Shown here piece by piece: positions 34,931 through 43,348 of a stretch of DNA of 64,000 nt; position 1 is the stretch's first letter, and each line of letters starts with the position of its first letter. The stretch covers positions 124,001-188,000 of the forward strand of contig CASELQ010000001.1 in the NCBI GenBank assembly GCA_949288785.1. Direction: 5' to 3'. The position numbers were made by a program, and so were the translations under genes. The notes under the pieces were generated by a model. The model was not told where the DNA came from. It saw nothing but the letters and a program-made list of their open reading frames with translations, and ran no database searches. The DNA is from an uncultured Eubacteriales bacterium (GTDB lineage: Bacteria > Bacillota > Clostridia > Christensenellales > Borkfalkiaceae).

Positions 34931-35848
34931 TTATTTTTTGGCCTTTGTTCCCTTAACGGCCGACCATATTGCGGGCGTTACCGTCATGGACGTAAAGTAC
35001 GCGCTGACAGCCGCTATAAGCAGATGCGCGCCGAAAAACGCAAGGTAGTAAGAAAATAAAATTCCGCACACCGCAAAAGCTACCGCTGCCGCCGCAAAGC
35101 CTACGAGCATGAAATTCATTCTCTTTACGCTCATTGACGCGCCTTTTTGCGCTATGTCTGCCGGGGTGAGTTTTTCCTCCGTTACAAGCTTTTCGGTTTC
35201 ACGGAATCTGTTACACATACCAGCCGCAAGCAGGGAAGAAAGCGCAATGGTTCCGGCAAGCACCGCGCCGAACACGGGCGCCTCCGGCACCCTTGTAATG
35301 GCAACGAATGATATATATACGAGCGCGGAAAACACCGAAACGCACAGTACCGCTACGCCGCCCGCCGCTTTTTCGGCAATGAGCGAATATATAAAGTACG
35401 CAACCACCGCTATGCCTATTGCCAGAAGAACGTAAAGATAGTCCTCGGTGTTATCGCCCACCGCCGTACTATAAACGTCCACGCTGCCCACGAGGTTGGA
35501 AAACTCGGAATCGGCGATCGCGCCGTCTATCGCCCGCTGCAAATCTTCTTCCACCAGGTCGCCGAGCGAATTTAATTTATATACATAGGTAGCGCCGTCA
35601 TCCAGCGTTTGGGTGGCATAGTCCGAAATCTTAACGCCCACCGAAGTGAAATAATCGCGCGCGGCGGTATCCACCACTTCGGGCGACCCGTCAATATTCT
35701 GGTCTATGCCGACGTGCACTTCATACGCCGCGGAAAAATCTGCCGTGTTGTTGAGCCCGAATATGCCGAGCACCGCCATACCCGCAAGTATGACTGCCAG
35801 CATGATGATAAAGGTTATTTTGAATTTACGCGTTGATTTGCCGTTCAT
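34931..35848 (-). CDS. secF: Protein translocase subunit SecF (divergent)
   Basis: A 305-residue membrane protein with an N-terminal helix (about 10-30), a ~110-residue extracytoplasmic domain and five clustered C-terminal helices, the SecF architecture. With SecD it pulls exported proteins across the membrane using the proton gradient. Identity rests mainly on the two-base spacing after secD and on the topology. The fourth helix, usually ending in an Asp-containing segment before DRIRE, reads TIALSSLLAAGMCNRFRE and lacks that Asp, so it is unusually divergent. Confidence 0.8.
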   Translation of the reverse strand: MNGKSTRKFKITFIIMLAVILAGMAVLGIFGLNNTADFSAAYEVHVGIDQNIDGSPEVVDTAARDYFTSVGVKISDYATQTLDDGATYVYKLNSLGDLVEEDLQRAIDGAIADSEFSNLVGSVDVYSTAVGDNTEDYLYVLLAIGIAVVAYFIYSLIAEKAAGGVAVLCVSVFSALVYISFVAITRVPEAPVFGAVLAGTIALSSLLAAGMCNRFRETEKLVTEEKLTPADIAQKGASMSVKRMNFMLVGFAAAAVAFAVCGILFSYYLAFFGAHLLIAAVSAYFTSMTVTPAIWSAVKGTKAKK

Positions 35849-35850
35849 GG

Positions 35851-37176
35851 TTACGCCTCCGCCCTTTTAAGGTTGAGAAATTTATCGCCGTATCCGGCTA
35901 TGGGCAGAATAAGCGCGGCAAACATCCTTGCAAAGAGCATATTGGATATAAACGATATTACGGCGCCTATCCCGAAAGTTATGGCAAAGCCTTTTAACGT
36001 GCCGTTAACGAACAGGAATAATGCAAGCGCTATTATTCCGCACGCCACCGTACCGCCGATAACCGGCATGATCGAACGGCGGAACCCCGTTTTGACCGCG
36101 GTTTTGACCATCTTGCCGCCGGAGTATTCTTCCTGTATGCGCTTAGCGGTGATTATCAGCCCGTCCGCCGTGAGAACGGTTGCGAATATTATTCCCACAA
36201 CGCCGCCGAGAGAGAGTTTTATTCCCGGCACCGCTATAAGCATGAGCGCCTGTAATAAAAGAGAAAGTATCAGGGTAAGCCCGGCGATAAAACCGTATCC
36301 CCTGTAACACACAAAGAACGCGACTATAAACGCCGCCGCCACCGCAAGAATCGCCACAAGGCACCAAAGCGCCGTGTTTTCTCCATAAGGCGCAGTTACG
36401 CTCATGGGATCCGAAACTTCGTAACGGTAAGGCAGCCCGCCCGAACTTATCTGCAATGCCGCCTGACGGGCGCCCGCTTCGCTGTCCACAAACAAGCCCA
36501 GAGACCTGCCGCTGAAATAACTTGCGGAAAGCGCCTCGCTCCCGGACATAAGTTCGGTATCTCCGAGCGTTATGCGGAAGTAGAAAGTCCCTGCGTTTAT
36601 GCTGCTCATTATTTCGTCATAGGCATAGTCGGTAAAGGTGATGTTTACCTGATAATAGGTAGTATCCCCGTCCGACACCACGCCGGCGTATTCGGCACTG
36701 TCTATCACCTGCCCGTCCGTAAGAATCTCGTCCGTGGGGTCTGCCTCGCTCCCGCCGTAAAATTGCAGTTCGCCGTAAGCCGCCGCCACCGCTATGTCGG
36801 ACGAGAGAGAAGTTACGTCCTCCTCGCCGTAATCGTTGGTTTCGCCGCGGGCCTCTATCCTGATGTCGTAATCTATTACCGCTTCGTCCGGATCTTTTAC
36901 GGCTTTAACGGAAAAAGTCTGGTACCCCAAAGCCGTAAGGCGATATTCGAGGATGCTTATGACTTCGTTTATATCCTCCACCTCTTCGGTGTTATCCCTT
37001 GCGAGAGTAAGATTATACGCCGTTCCGCCGGCAATATCGTAATCTTTCTCGATAGCTCCGAGTACCCCGTTATAGTTCTTTACCCCGACGGGGAAACTTA
37101 TAAACGTCATCACCGCCAAAAACGCCATGACAAGGCATATCAGGGATAATAACGTTATGGACCTGCCTTTTTTCAT
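35851..37176 (-). CDS. secD: Protein translocase subunit SecD
   Basis: A 441-residue SecD with an N-terminal helix (7-27), a ~200-residue periplasmic-type P1 region (AGGTAYNLTLARD, then EYRLTALGYQTFSVK), and five more helices. The helix-4 region has VLTADGLIITAKRIQEE, matching the family's conserved Asp before an RIxEE end. It is shorter than Gram-negative SecD, as usual for Firmicutes. The ATG at 37174-37176 follows GGAGG by 7 bases; a longer frame has no ribosome site. A palindrome-containing promoter lies upstream. Confidence 0.9.
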   Translation of the reverse strand: MKKGRSITLLSLICLVMAFLAVMTFISFPVGVKNYNGVLGAIEKDYDIAGGTAYNLTLARDNTEEVEDINEVISILEYRLTALGYQTFSVKAVKDPDEAVIDYDIRIEARGETNDYGEEDVTSLSSDIAVAAAYGELQFYGGSEADPTDEILTDGQVIDSAEYAGVVSDGDTTYYQVNITFTDYAYDEIMSSINAGTFYFRITLGDTELMSGSEALSASYFSGRSLGLFVDSEAGARQAALQISSGGLPYRYEVSDPMSVTAPYGENTALWCLVAILAVAAAFIVAFFVCYRGYGFIAGLTLILSLLLQALMLIAVPGIKLSLGGVVGIIFATVLTADGLIITAKRIQEEYSGGKMVKTAVKTGFRRSIMPVIGGTVACGIIALALFLFVNGTLKGFAITFGIGAVISFISNMLFARMFAALILPIAGYGDKFLNLKRAEA

Positions 37177-37237
37177 TTTTGCCTCCGCTCTTTGCCTCTG
37201 CCGAAAACGCAAAGGCCCTATTTACAGCCTGTTTTAA

Positions 37238-37267
37238 ATTATATAACATAAGACCCGCGCGGGTCAA
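37238..37267 (-). promoter_or_regulatory. secD promoter with a perfect 14-bp palindrome
   Basis: Minus-strand TTGACC (37262-37267), 18 bases, TATAAT (37238-37243). The sequence GACCCGCGCGGGTC (37252-37265) is a perfect palindrome covering the -35 edge and the spacer. It lacks a T-tract and so looks like an operator rather than a terminator. Confidence 0.6.
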
Positions 37268-37309
37268 ATATATTTAGCGAATTTTTGAGTTTGCCGTGCT
37301 TTAACATGC

Positions 37310-37339
37310 AAAAATTCCGCTCCGCGGCGCCTTGCCGCG
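37310..37339 (-). terminator. Possible terminator after the zinc-ribbon gene
   Basis: CGCGGC/GCCGCG with a 5-base loop (37323-37339) directly after the stop; the T-run follows 8 bases later, so strength is uncertain. Confidence 0.4.
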
Positions 37340-37344
37340 CTTTT

Positions 37345-38442
37345 TTATATAAACAGCAATATCAGCCCGGCAATTATTCCCAGCCCCAAAAGTACCGTTC
37401 CGAGCACTTTCGGCACGGATATCGGCGTTTTGCCCCACGCCTTGCCCGTTTCGCCGTTTACGTAAAAATTGTAAAGCTTTTTATTGTAACTGTAATTGCC
37501 CACATACATCGGCAGCATTACGTATTTGTACGTAACCCCGTCATGCCGGGTGGAGACGTTCAAATACGCCACCCTGTCATGATCGTAACGGGAAAGGATC
37601 CTGCTGCGGATAACCGCGTCCATCTTATTCTTTGCGCTGCCCCAGCAAGACGTTATATCCTTGTCGTAATGATACGCCATGAAACCGAGCATATACTGCT
37701 CTTCAAAACTCTTTCCCGTATCCGTACCGAACGGCATTACTTTATTTAACTGCTCCTGCCCCAATTTGCTGCCCGCCGTTATAAGCACGTCGTTAAACGC
37801 GTCCGTATATACGCCGCTTATGTTGCGCCACACCACATAGGTCTGTACCCTTCTGTTCTTGCCCGAACCCACATAGCGGGTGCGTGTCTTGCCTATTCTG
37901 CCGTTATATACCGAATATGTATGGCTGTCAAAGGTAAAGCACGGGGTATAAACGCCCTTTACGTTATCCGCATTGAGTTTCTTTTTAAACTTGCGCGGCG
38001 CATAAAACCGCTTTTTTGCCCAAGTCTTGGATAACTCCACCGCCTTATCTTCGCCAAAGGCGAACGGAATCAGAGCGTTGGGTTTTAACCCCGCAAGTTC
38101 ATCGGTAACACGCACGTGCGCCGTACCGCAAAACGGACAGATTTTTGCCGTTTCGCCCGCGCTAAGCACTACTTTTGCGCCGCAGTTATCGCACGAAAAG
38201 ACGCTCGTTTCTTCCTTTGCCCAGTTGTTCCTCTCGCCGAACGCTTCCGCAAGGGACAGCTCTTCCGCAAGCTCTCCCTCGCCGGAAAAGTCCTTTTTGC
38301 TGCCGCAATGATTACATATCAGGCACTGCGAATCGGGGTCGAACACCATGTTCGCACCGCAACCCGGGCATTTTGCAATCTCCGTTTCGGCCGAGTTTTC
38401 TTCTCCGAACCCCGAAAACACACTCTCGTTTTCTGTTTCCAT
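37345..38442 (-). CDS. Tail-anchored double zinc-ribbon protein
   Basis: A 365-residue protein resembling the clostridial 'TFIIB-type zinc ribbon-containing' family, of unknown function. Two zinc ribbons are seen: C25-PG-C28 with C43-NH-C46 (plus C40), and C84-DN-C87 with C102-PF-C105. A long central domain (about 115-340) is rich in Tyr and Lys, and one hydrophobic helix sits at the extreme C-terminus (about 343-364), giving a tail-anchored protein with the ribbons in the cytoplasm. It lies 26 bases after the DUF1858 gene and may share its transcript. Confidence 0.75.
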   Translation of the reverse strand: METENESVFSGFGEENSAETEIAKCPGCGANMVFDPDSQCLICNHCGSKKDFSGEGELAEELSLAEAFGERNNWAKEETSVFSCDNCGAKVVLSAGETAKICPFCGTAHVRVTDELAGLKPNALIPFAFGEDKAVELSKTWAKKRFYAPRKFKKKLNADNVKGVYTPCFTFDSHTYSVYNGRIGKTRTRYVGSGKNRRVQTYVVWRNISGVYTDAFNDVLITAGSKLGQEQLNKVMPFGTDTGKSFEEQYMLGFMAYHYDKDITSCWGSAKNKMDAVIRSRILSRYDHDRVAYLNVSTRHDGVTYKYVMLPMYVGNYSYNKKLYNFYVNGETGKAWGKTPISVPKVLGTVLLGLGIIAGLILLFI

Positions 38443-38468
38443 ATCGTTACCGGTTCAGCCCTGAAAAA

Positions 38469-38666
38469 TTATTTTACGTTATTCAGCTCTTCGAGCATCT
38501 TTTTGAGGTCCGCGCCGTGCACGTCCGCCGCTTCGCCCACCGTTTCTCCGTGCGCAAGCGCGCAGCCCAGGCAGTGCATGCCGTAATTCATGAGTATATC
38601 GCCCGCATTGGGGTTTATCTGAAGCGCTTCGAATATAGTGGTGTTTTCCGTTATCTTATCTGCCAT
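38469..38666 (-). CDS. DUF1858 domain protein
   Basis: A 65-residue protein that is entirely a DUF1858 domain. The N-terminal helix pattern ITENTTIFEALQINPNAGDIL and the C32-LG-C35 pair after the Gly-Met-His turn are typical (segment given in parts: ITENTTIF, then LQINPNAG). Such domains are thought to bind metal or support redox chemistry, as in the ScdA N-terminus, but this is not established for the stand-alone form. The ATG at 38664-38666 follows AAGGAG; an earlier in-frame start would overlap the terminator region. It has a strong promoter of its own. Confidence 0.85.
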   Translation of the reverse strand: MADKITENTTIFEALQINPNAGDILMNYGMHCLGCALAHGETVGEAADVHGADLKKMLEELNNVK

Positions 38667-38709
38667 GATCGTAACTCCTTTTTGTTTTTTTATTTTGCGC
38701 GGGCAGCCG

Positions 38710-38740
38710 AAAAAACGGCGAAACACCGCGTTTCACCGTT
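38710..38740 (-). terminator. Terminator of the BY-kinase gene, overlapping the DUF1858 promoter
   Basis: On the minus strand an 11-bp stem AACGGTGAAAC/GTTTCGCCGTT (one G-T pair, loop GCGGT) is followed by six T. The -10 box at 38743-38748 would start transcription within the first arm, so only read-through from upstream makes the full hairpin. Confidence 0.7.
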
Positions 38741-38742
38741 TT

Positions 38743-38771
38743 ATTATATAATTATTTTAAACATAAGTCAA
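38743..38771 (-). promoter_or_regulatory. Promoter for the DUF1858 gene
   Basis: Minus-strand TTGACT (38766-38771), 17 bases, TATAAT (38743-38748): near-consensus. Confidence 0.75.
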
Positions 38772-38827
38772 TTGATTGGGTAAGTTTTCTTATAAGGATA
38801 AAGCGGTTTTGCGCTTTTTTTGCCGGG

Positions 38828-40192
38828 CTACGCGGGGCAATCTTCGTTTCCGGCGGAATTTTCCTTTTCCGAATAATAATACAGTTCTCTTTTTTTGGCA
38901 GACGCAAAGTTAAACACCGTACCCGCCAGATCCACTCCGCAGGCTTTGAGATCTGAAACCGTGTTCCTGAGCGCAAGCGAACTTATTTTGTCCCTCCCCA
39001 CCACCAGCACGGTAAAATCCGTGTGCGGGGCTATTGCCATGTAGTCCGAAACCAGCCCGGCGGGCGGACAGTCCAATATGACAAAATCATACTTTTCGCG
39101 CACCGCTTTCATGAGCGCGCCGAACTTGCCGGACATAAAGATTATTGCGGGATTGTCAAACCGCTCTCCGCAGGTTATCACGTCCAGCCCCTCATAAGAG
39201 GAATGTTTTATTATATCGTTCAGTTCCGCTTCGCCCTTGAAATAGTCGGTCATTCCGCCGTGCAGCTCCAGCCTGAACATTCTGTGCAGGTTGGGTTTTC
39301 TGAAATCACATTCCAATACGACCGTCTTTTTTCCCATGCGGGCAAGCGATACCGCAAGATTTGCGCACACGGTGGTCTTCCCTTCCCCGTCTATACCGGA
39401 CTGCATCATGCACGCTTTATCCCTTTCGCCGTCCCTTAAAAACAACAGGGTATCGGTGAGTTTTTGCACGTTCATGTGCACAAAACCGTCCGTATCTTTC
39501 TTCTTATCCTTTATATATGTGATCTTCTGAATATTTTTCATTCCGGTGATAGATTCCACCCTGTCCACCCCGGTTATCCTGTCGTTCACAAGGTACAGCA
39601 CGAACGCCGCCACAAACGCCAGTATCACACCCAAAATAAAGGCTATAACCATTATCTTCGCCGTCGGGTCTATGGGCACCACACGAGCCGCGCCCAGCAC
39701 CGGCAGCGTAACCGAACCCATAAAATACACGAATTCCCCGGTATCTTCGTCCTTTAACTGGGCAATCTCCTCGGCAGACTCTATAACCGCCATAAGTTTT
39801 TCTCTTGCAAGTTCCGGCGTAACGTCCGTATACGAAACGCCTATTATCCAGCGGTTATCTTCGGACGCGGTGCTTATGCTGCGGGCGGCAACCTGCTCAC
39901 CGCACCTTTCGGACGCGGTGGAAACCACTATGTCCGTGGAAAGAAAATCGCACACGTTCTGTATGTAATAGTTGGTATACGGCACATAATTCATGTCCGA
40001 AGAACTGCCCGTATCGCTGTACTTTGCCTGTACCATCACGCTTACGGAAGCCATATATTCATCCTGCCGTATAAACGTATACGCCACGCCCAGCGCAAGC
40101 GCCGCCACAACTATTGCCAGCTCCAATATTATGTATTTTTTGATCAGATACCAAATGTCTTTGAATGTAAGCATGCTCTTTTCTTTCTCCAT
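38828..40192 (-). CDS. Fused Wzz-type chain-length regulator and BY-kinase
   Basis: A 454-residue membrane protein combining a Wzz/CpsC domain (helices at about 20-40 and 178-202 around an external region) with a cytoplasmic bacterial tyrosine kinase (CpsD/Wzc type). Walker A is at 265-274 (SGIDGEGKTT), Walker A' reads VVLECDFRKP with Glu294 where Asp is usual, Walker B is FVILDCPP, and a short YYY cluster near the C-terminus can be autophosphorylated. Firmicutes more often split these parts. No capsule or exopolysaccharide genes are nearby, so its polymer is unknown. Start taken at 40192. Confidence 0.85.
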   Translation of the reverse strand: MEKEKSMLTFKDIWYLIKKYIILELAIVVAALALGVAYTFIRQDEYMASVSVMVQAKYSDTGSSSDMNYVPYTNYYIQNVCDFLSTDIVVSTASERCGEQVAARSISTASEDNRWIIGVSYTDVTPELAREKLMAVIESAEEIAQLKDEDTGEFVYFMGSVTLPVLGAARVVPIDPTAKIMVIAFILGVILAFVAAFVLYLVNDRITGVDRVESITGMKNIQKITYIKDKKKDTDGFVHMNVQKLTDTLLFLRDGERDKACMMQSGIDGEGKTTVCANLAVSLARMGKKTVVLECDFRKPNLHRMFRLELHGGMTDYFKGEAELNDIIKHSSYEGLDVITCGERFDNPAIIFMSGKFGALMKAVREKYDFVILDCPPAGLVSDYMAIAPHTDFTVLVVGRDKISSLALRNTVSDLKACGVDLAGTVFNFASAKKRELYYYSEKENSAGNEDCPA

Positions 40193-40235
40193 ATTCCCCT
40201 GCAGCCTTTTTGATACTTTACCGAAAATCGTTTTT

Positions 40236-40264
40236 ATTATATAATATAATTGTCAAACTGTCAA
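40236..40264 (-). promoter_or_regulatory. Consensus promoter for the Wzz/BY-kinase gene
   Basis: Minus-strand TTGACA (40259-40264), 17 bases, TATAAT (40236-40241), an exact consensus. A second TTGACA lies 8 bases downstream at 40251-40256. Confidence 0.8.
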
Positions 40265-40305
40265 CTTTACGCGCAAAAAATAACGATTATTGCGTTTTTT
40301 ACGGA

Positions 40306-40352
40306 AAAGCCGCCCCGTTTCGGCATTTTTCGCGCCGAAACGGGGCGGCTTT
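40306..40352. terminator. Terminator after thrS
   Basis: A perfect 19-bp stem (40306-40324/40334-40352) with a 9-base loop and A/T ends, 29 bases after the thrS stop, separates it from the kinase promoter. Confidence 0.9.
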
Positions 40353-40380
40353 GGTTTACTGAAATATTCTTGACAACCTT

Positions 40381-42312
40381 TTATACGCGCTTTTCTCTGT
40401 CTTCTTTCACAAGCCGTTCGGTTATCTCTTCAAGCGCCATGCAGCCGAGGTCGCCCGCCTTTCTCGAACGGACGGACACGGTGTGCTCTTCCGCCTCCCT
40501 GTCCCCGACGACGAACATATACGGGATCTTTTCCAGCTGCGCCTCTCTTATCTTGTAACCTATTTTTTCGTTCCTTACGTCGGCCTCGGCGCGAAGCCCT
40601 GCGGCGCGTAGTTTTTCGGTTACTTCTTTGGTGTATTCCGCCGTTCTGTCGGTAAGCGAAAGCACCTTTATCTGCACGGGCGAAATCCACAGCGGGAAAG
40701 CGCCGGCATACTTTTCTATGAGCATTGCAAGCGTGCGCTCATAGCAGCCGATGGACGACCTGTGTATGACGAAAGGATACTGTTTTTCCCCGTTCTCGTC
40801 TATATACGTCATATCGAAACTCTTTGCCGCGGCAAAGTCTAACTGAATGGTGATGAGCGTATCCTCCTTGCCGTAAACGTTCTTGGTCTGCACGTCTAAC
40901 TTAGGACCGTAGAACGCCGCCTCGTTATCCGCCTCCACGTATTCGAGCCCTATGTCGTCGAGAATCTTTTTCATGAGCGCCTCGGTCTCGTCCCACGCCT
41001 TGTCGTTGTCTATATACTTTTCCTTATTCCCTTTGCCGCGTTTGCTGAAACGGAAGGTCATATCCTCTTTCAGCCCCAGGCAGTCAAGGAAATAATAACT
41101 GAGGTCGAGGCAGCGCTTGAACTCTTCCTCCACCTGGTCGGGCGTGCAGATTATGTGCCCGTCCGACAGGGTGAACTGCCTTACCCTTATAAGCCCGTGC
41201 ATCTCGCCGCTGGCTTCCTTTCTGAATTCGGTGGCAGTCTCGCTGTACCTGCAAGGCAGGTCCCTGTAACTTTTGAGCCCGTTTTTATATATCTGATACT
41301 GGAAAGGGCATGTCATGGGGCGGAGTGCCATTGCGTCCGGCGAGTTCTCGTCCCCTATTATAAACATCTTATCCCGATAGTGGTCCCAGTGCCCGGAAAT
41401 CTTATAGAGGTCGCTCTTTGCCATATAGGGCGTTTTGGTTATCATAAAGCCGCGCCTTTCCTCTTCGTCCTCCACGAAACGGGAAAGTATCTGCATTATC
41501 TTGGCGCCCTTGGGCATTATTATGGGCAGCCCCTGCCCCACAACTTCTTCGGTCATGAAGATGCCGAGATCCCTCCCGAGCTTGTTGTGGTCTCTCTTTT
41601 TAGCCTCTTCAACGGCGGTAAGATAATCTTCGAGTTCGCTCTTTTTCTCGAACGCGGTGCCGTAAATGCGGGTGAGCATCTTGTTCTTTTCGTCCCCCCG
41701 CCAGTACGCGCCCGTTACAGATGTGAGCTTAAACGCCTTTATACGCCCCGTGGACGGAAGGTGCGGCCCCCTGCAAAGATCCATAAAATCGCCCTGTTTG
41801 TAAAAGGATATTTCGCTGCCCGCGGGCAGGTCGTTTATCAGTTCGGTCTTATAGGGTTCGGAAAAATCTTTGAAGATTTTAAGCGCGTCCTTCTTGCCGT
41901 ATACCAGCCTCTCGATAGGGAAATTACTCTTTATTATGCTCTTCATCTCGTTCTCTATCTTGGGCAGATCGTCTTTCGTTATCGGAGTCTTGAACTCTAT
42001 ATCGTAATAAAACCCATTCTCTATTGTGGGGCCTATCGCAAGTTTGGAGGTGGGATATATGTTCTTTACCGCCTGCGCAAGGACGTGCGCCGCGGTGTGG
42101 CGGTACACCTGCAAACCCTCTTTATCTTTCATGGTGATTATCTGCAATTCGCAATCTTTATCCACCACATACGAAAGATCTTTTAGCGCCCCGTCTATTT
42201 TGGCGCATACGGCGTTCCTTAAAAGCCCTTCCGATATGGATGCCGCTATATCCGCCGCCGTTTTCGGCTCCGTAAATTTAAGCGTTTCCCCGCTCGGCAA
42301 CTTTACGTTCAT
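40381..42312 (-). CDS. thrS: Threonyl-tRNA synthetase
   Basis: A 643-residue class II synthetase charging tRNA-Thr. Domains in order: TGS (1-60), the editing domain with HTAAH near residue 72 and the CRGPH motif, the catalytic domain with motif 2 (CRYSETATEFRKEASGEMHG in part) and zinc ligands (C in RPMTCPF, plus two His), and the anticodon-binding domain from about 535. Editing and catalytic residues look intact. AAGGAGG precedes the ATG, and a T-box leader controls it. Order ytxC-thrS is conserved with Bacillus. Confidence 0.98.
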   Translation of the reverse strand: MNVKLPSGETLKFTEPKTAADIAASISEGLLRNAVCAKIDGALKDLSYVVDKDCELQIITMKDKEGLQVYRHTAAHVLAQAVKNIYPTSKLAIGPTIENGFYYDIEFKTPITKDDLPKIENEMKSIIKSNFPIERLVYGKKDALKIFKDFSEPYKTELINDLPAGSEISFYKQGDFMDLCRGPHLPSTGRIKAFKLTSVTGAYWRGDEKNKMLTRIYGTAFEKKSELEDYLTAVEEAKKRDHNKLGRDLGIFMTEEVVGQGLPIIMPKGAKIMQILSRFVEDEEERRGFMITKTPYMAKSDLYKISGHWDHYRDKMFIIGDENSPDAMALRPMTCPFQYQIYKNGLKSYRDLPCRYSETATEFRKEASGEMHGLIRVRQFTLSDGHIICTPDQVEEEFKRCLDLSYYFLDCLGLKEDMTFRFSKRGKGNKEKYIDNDKAWDETEALMKKILDDIGLEYVEADNEAAFYGPKLDVQTKNVYGKEDTLITIQLDFAAAKSFDMTYIDENGEKQYPFVIHRSSIGCYERTLAMLIEKYAGAFPLWISPVQIKVLSLTDRTAEYTKEVTEKLRAAGLRAEADVRNEKIGYKIREAQLEKIPYMFVVGDREAEEHTVSVRSRKAGDLGCMALEEITERLVKEDREKRV

Positions 42313-42336
42313 ATAAGTACCTCCTTAATAAAAAAG

Positions 42337-42550
42337 CCCTTATGATCAATGTCATAAGGACGAATTATCTCCGCGTTTCCACCTTAATTGCCGCTATATG
42401 CGGCCGCTCTTTGCCGCATTCCGGCGCGGCGCCCCGTTCTCGCGCGGCGGTTTCGGATAAATGCCGCATACGGGGCTTACACCTTACCCCCGCTCTCTTG
42501 AATGCCTGCCGTTTACCTTACTTGTCCGCGTTCCACGAACTTCATTTGTA
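42337..42550 (-). promoter_or_regulatory. T-box riboswitch of thrS, ACC (Thr) specifier
   Basis: Minus-strand leader with all T-box hallmarks. Stem I: AGTA (42519-42522) opposite GAA (42452-42454) form the loop-E pair, with the specifier ACC, a threonine codon, directly after GAA at 42449-42451. The distal AGAGAG is at 42493-42498. The T-box itself, AAGGTGGAAACGCGG, is at 42371-42385 (consensus GGTGGTACCGCG, two changes). The competing terminator is CCTTATGA/TCATAAGG (42338-42359) with six T. Uncharged tRNA-Thr should favour the antiterminator and switch thrS on. Confidence 0.93.
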
Positions 42551-42556
42551 TTTGTC

Positions 42557-42585
42557 ATTATATACCCCTTTTTCGGCTTTGTCAA
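42557..42585 (-). promoter_or_regulatory. Promoter for the thrS T-box transcript
   Basis: Minus-strand TTGACA (42580-42585), 17 bases, TATAAT (42557-42562), an exact consensus a few bases after the ytxC stop. Confidence 0.85.
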
Positions 42586-42589
42586 CCGT

Positions 42590-43309
42590 TTATGACGTTT
42601 TTCCCGCCGAAAAAAATATTTTGTCGCCGTAATACTCTTTAAGGTAATATTCGTCCTCCTCTTCAAGCCTGCCCGAAAGTTCCACCTCGCCCCCGCCCGA
42701 AAGCAGCACTTCCCTGGTGATGCGGGCTCCCTCTCCGCCCAGCAACGCGCAACGTTTCAGTATGCGGTAATGCGCGTCGTAAACCTTACCGTCGTCTACG
42801 TACACCCGCTTTTTGCGGCCTTCCAGCATATACGATATAAAGTCCTTTAACTGCGAGCCTATGAACACGCCCGGCATATATTCCGCTATGTCCTTCCACT
42901 TGCCCGCAAGCGGACGGAGGCGGAAGTTATACACCCCGTCCAGCGCGATGTGCTTTAACCCCGTAAAGCGGCGGAATGCGTACTTTTTGTCCTCCTCAAG
43001 GTCCGCCGCGATGAGCGACGCCAGCAAGATCTCGTTTTCCAGCTGCGAAAGCCCCGATATTTTTAGCGTGCTTTTAAAATATCTGTATTTATATCTCACC
43101 GCTATTATCTCGGCGGCGCGGTCGGCTATTTCCGCCTGCACTATCTCGAAAAACTCTTCCGGGCAGGATATGTCGAGCGCAATGCGCCCGTCCTCTTCCG
43201 TGCTCTCGGCGCGGCAGCGGGCGTGCCCGAACAGTTCCGACAAGGTGTTCTGCAAATAACTTATATTGCTGCGGTCATACCCGCTTTCGGTTATTATTAT
43301 ATTTTCCAT
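42590..43309 (-). CDS. ytxC: YtxC-like putative sporulation protein
   Basis: A 239-residue protein assigned to the YtxC family by fold pattern and by its position directly upstream of thrS, as in Bacillus. The C-terminal half shows typical segments such as FRRFTGLKHIALDGVYNFRL (given in part) and a YMLEGRKKRVY block. No catalytic or membrane motif is visible; the name reflects a genomic association with spore formers, not a known activity. The ATG follows AAGGGT, 39 bases after the P-type ATPase stop, so the two may be cotranscribed. Confidence 0.75.
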   Translation of the reverse strand: MENIIITESGYDRSNISYLQNTLSELFGHARCRAESTEEDGRIALDISCPEEFFEIVQAEIADRAAEIIAVRYKYRYFKSTLKISGLSQLENEILLASLIAADLEEDKKYAFRRFTGLKHIALDGVYNFRLRPLAGKWKDIAEYMPGVFIGSQLKDFISYMLEGRKKRVYVDDGKVYDAHYRILKRCALLGGEGARITREVLLSGGGEVELSGRLEEEDEYYLKEYYGDKIFFSAGKTS

Positions 43310-43348
43310 ACCCTTATAGTTTATGCTCCCCCGTGATTTTTATTTACC

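Noticed and set aside
37252..37265. Palindrome read as a terminator of the zinc-ribbon gene
   Set aside because: No T-tract follows and it lies on the -35 region of a promoter, so an operator reading is better.
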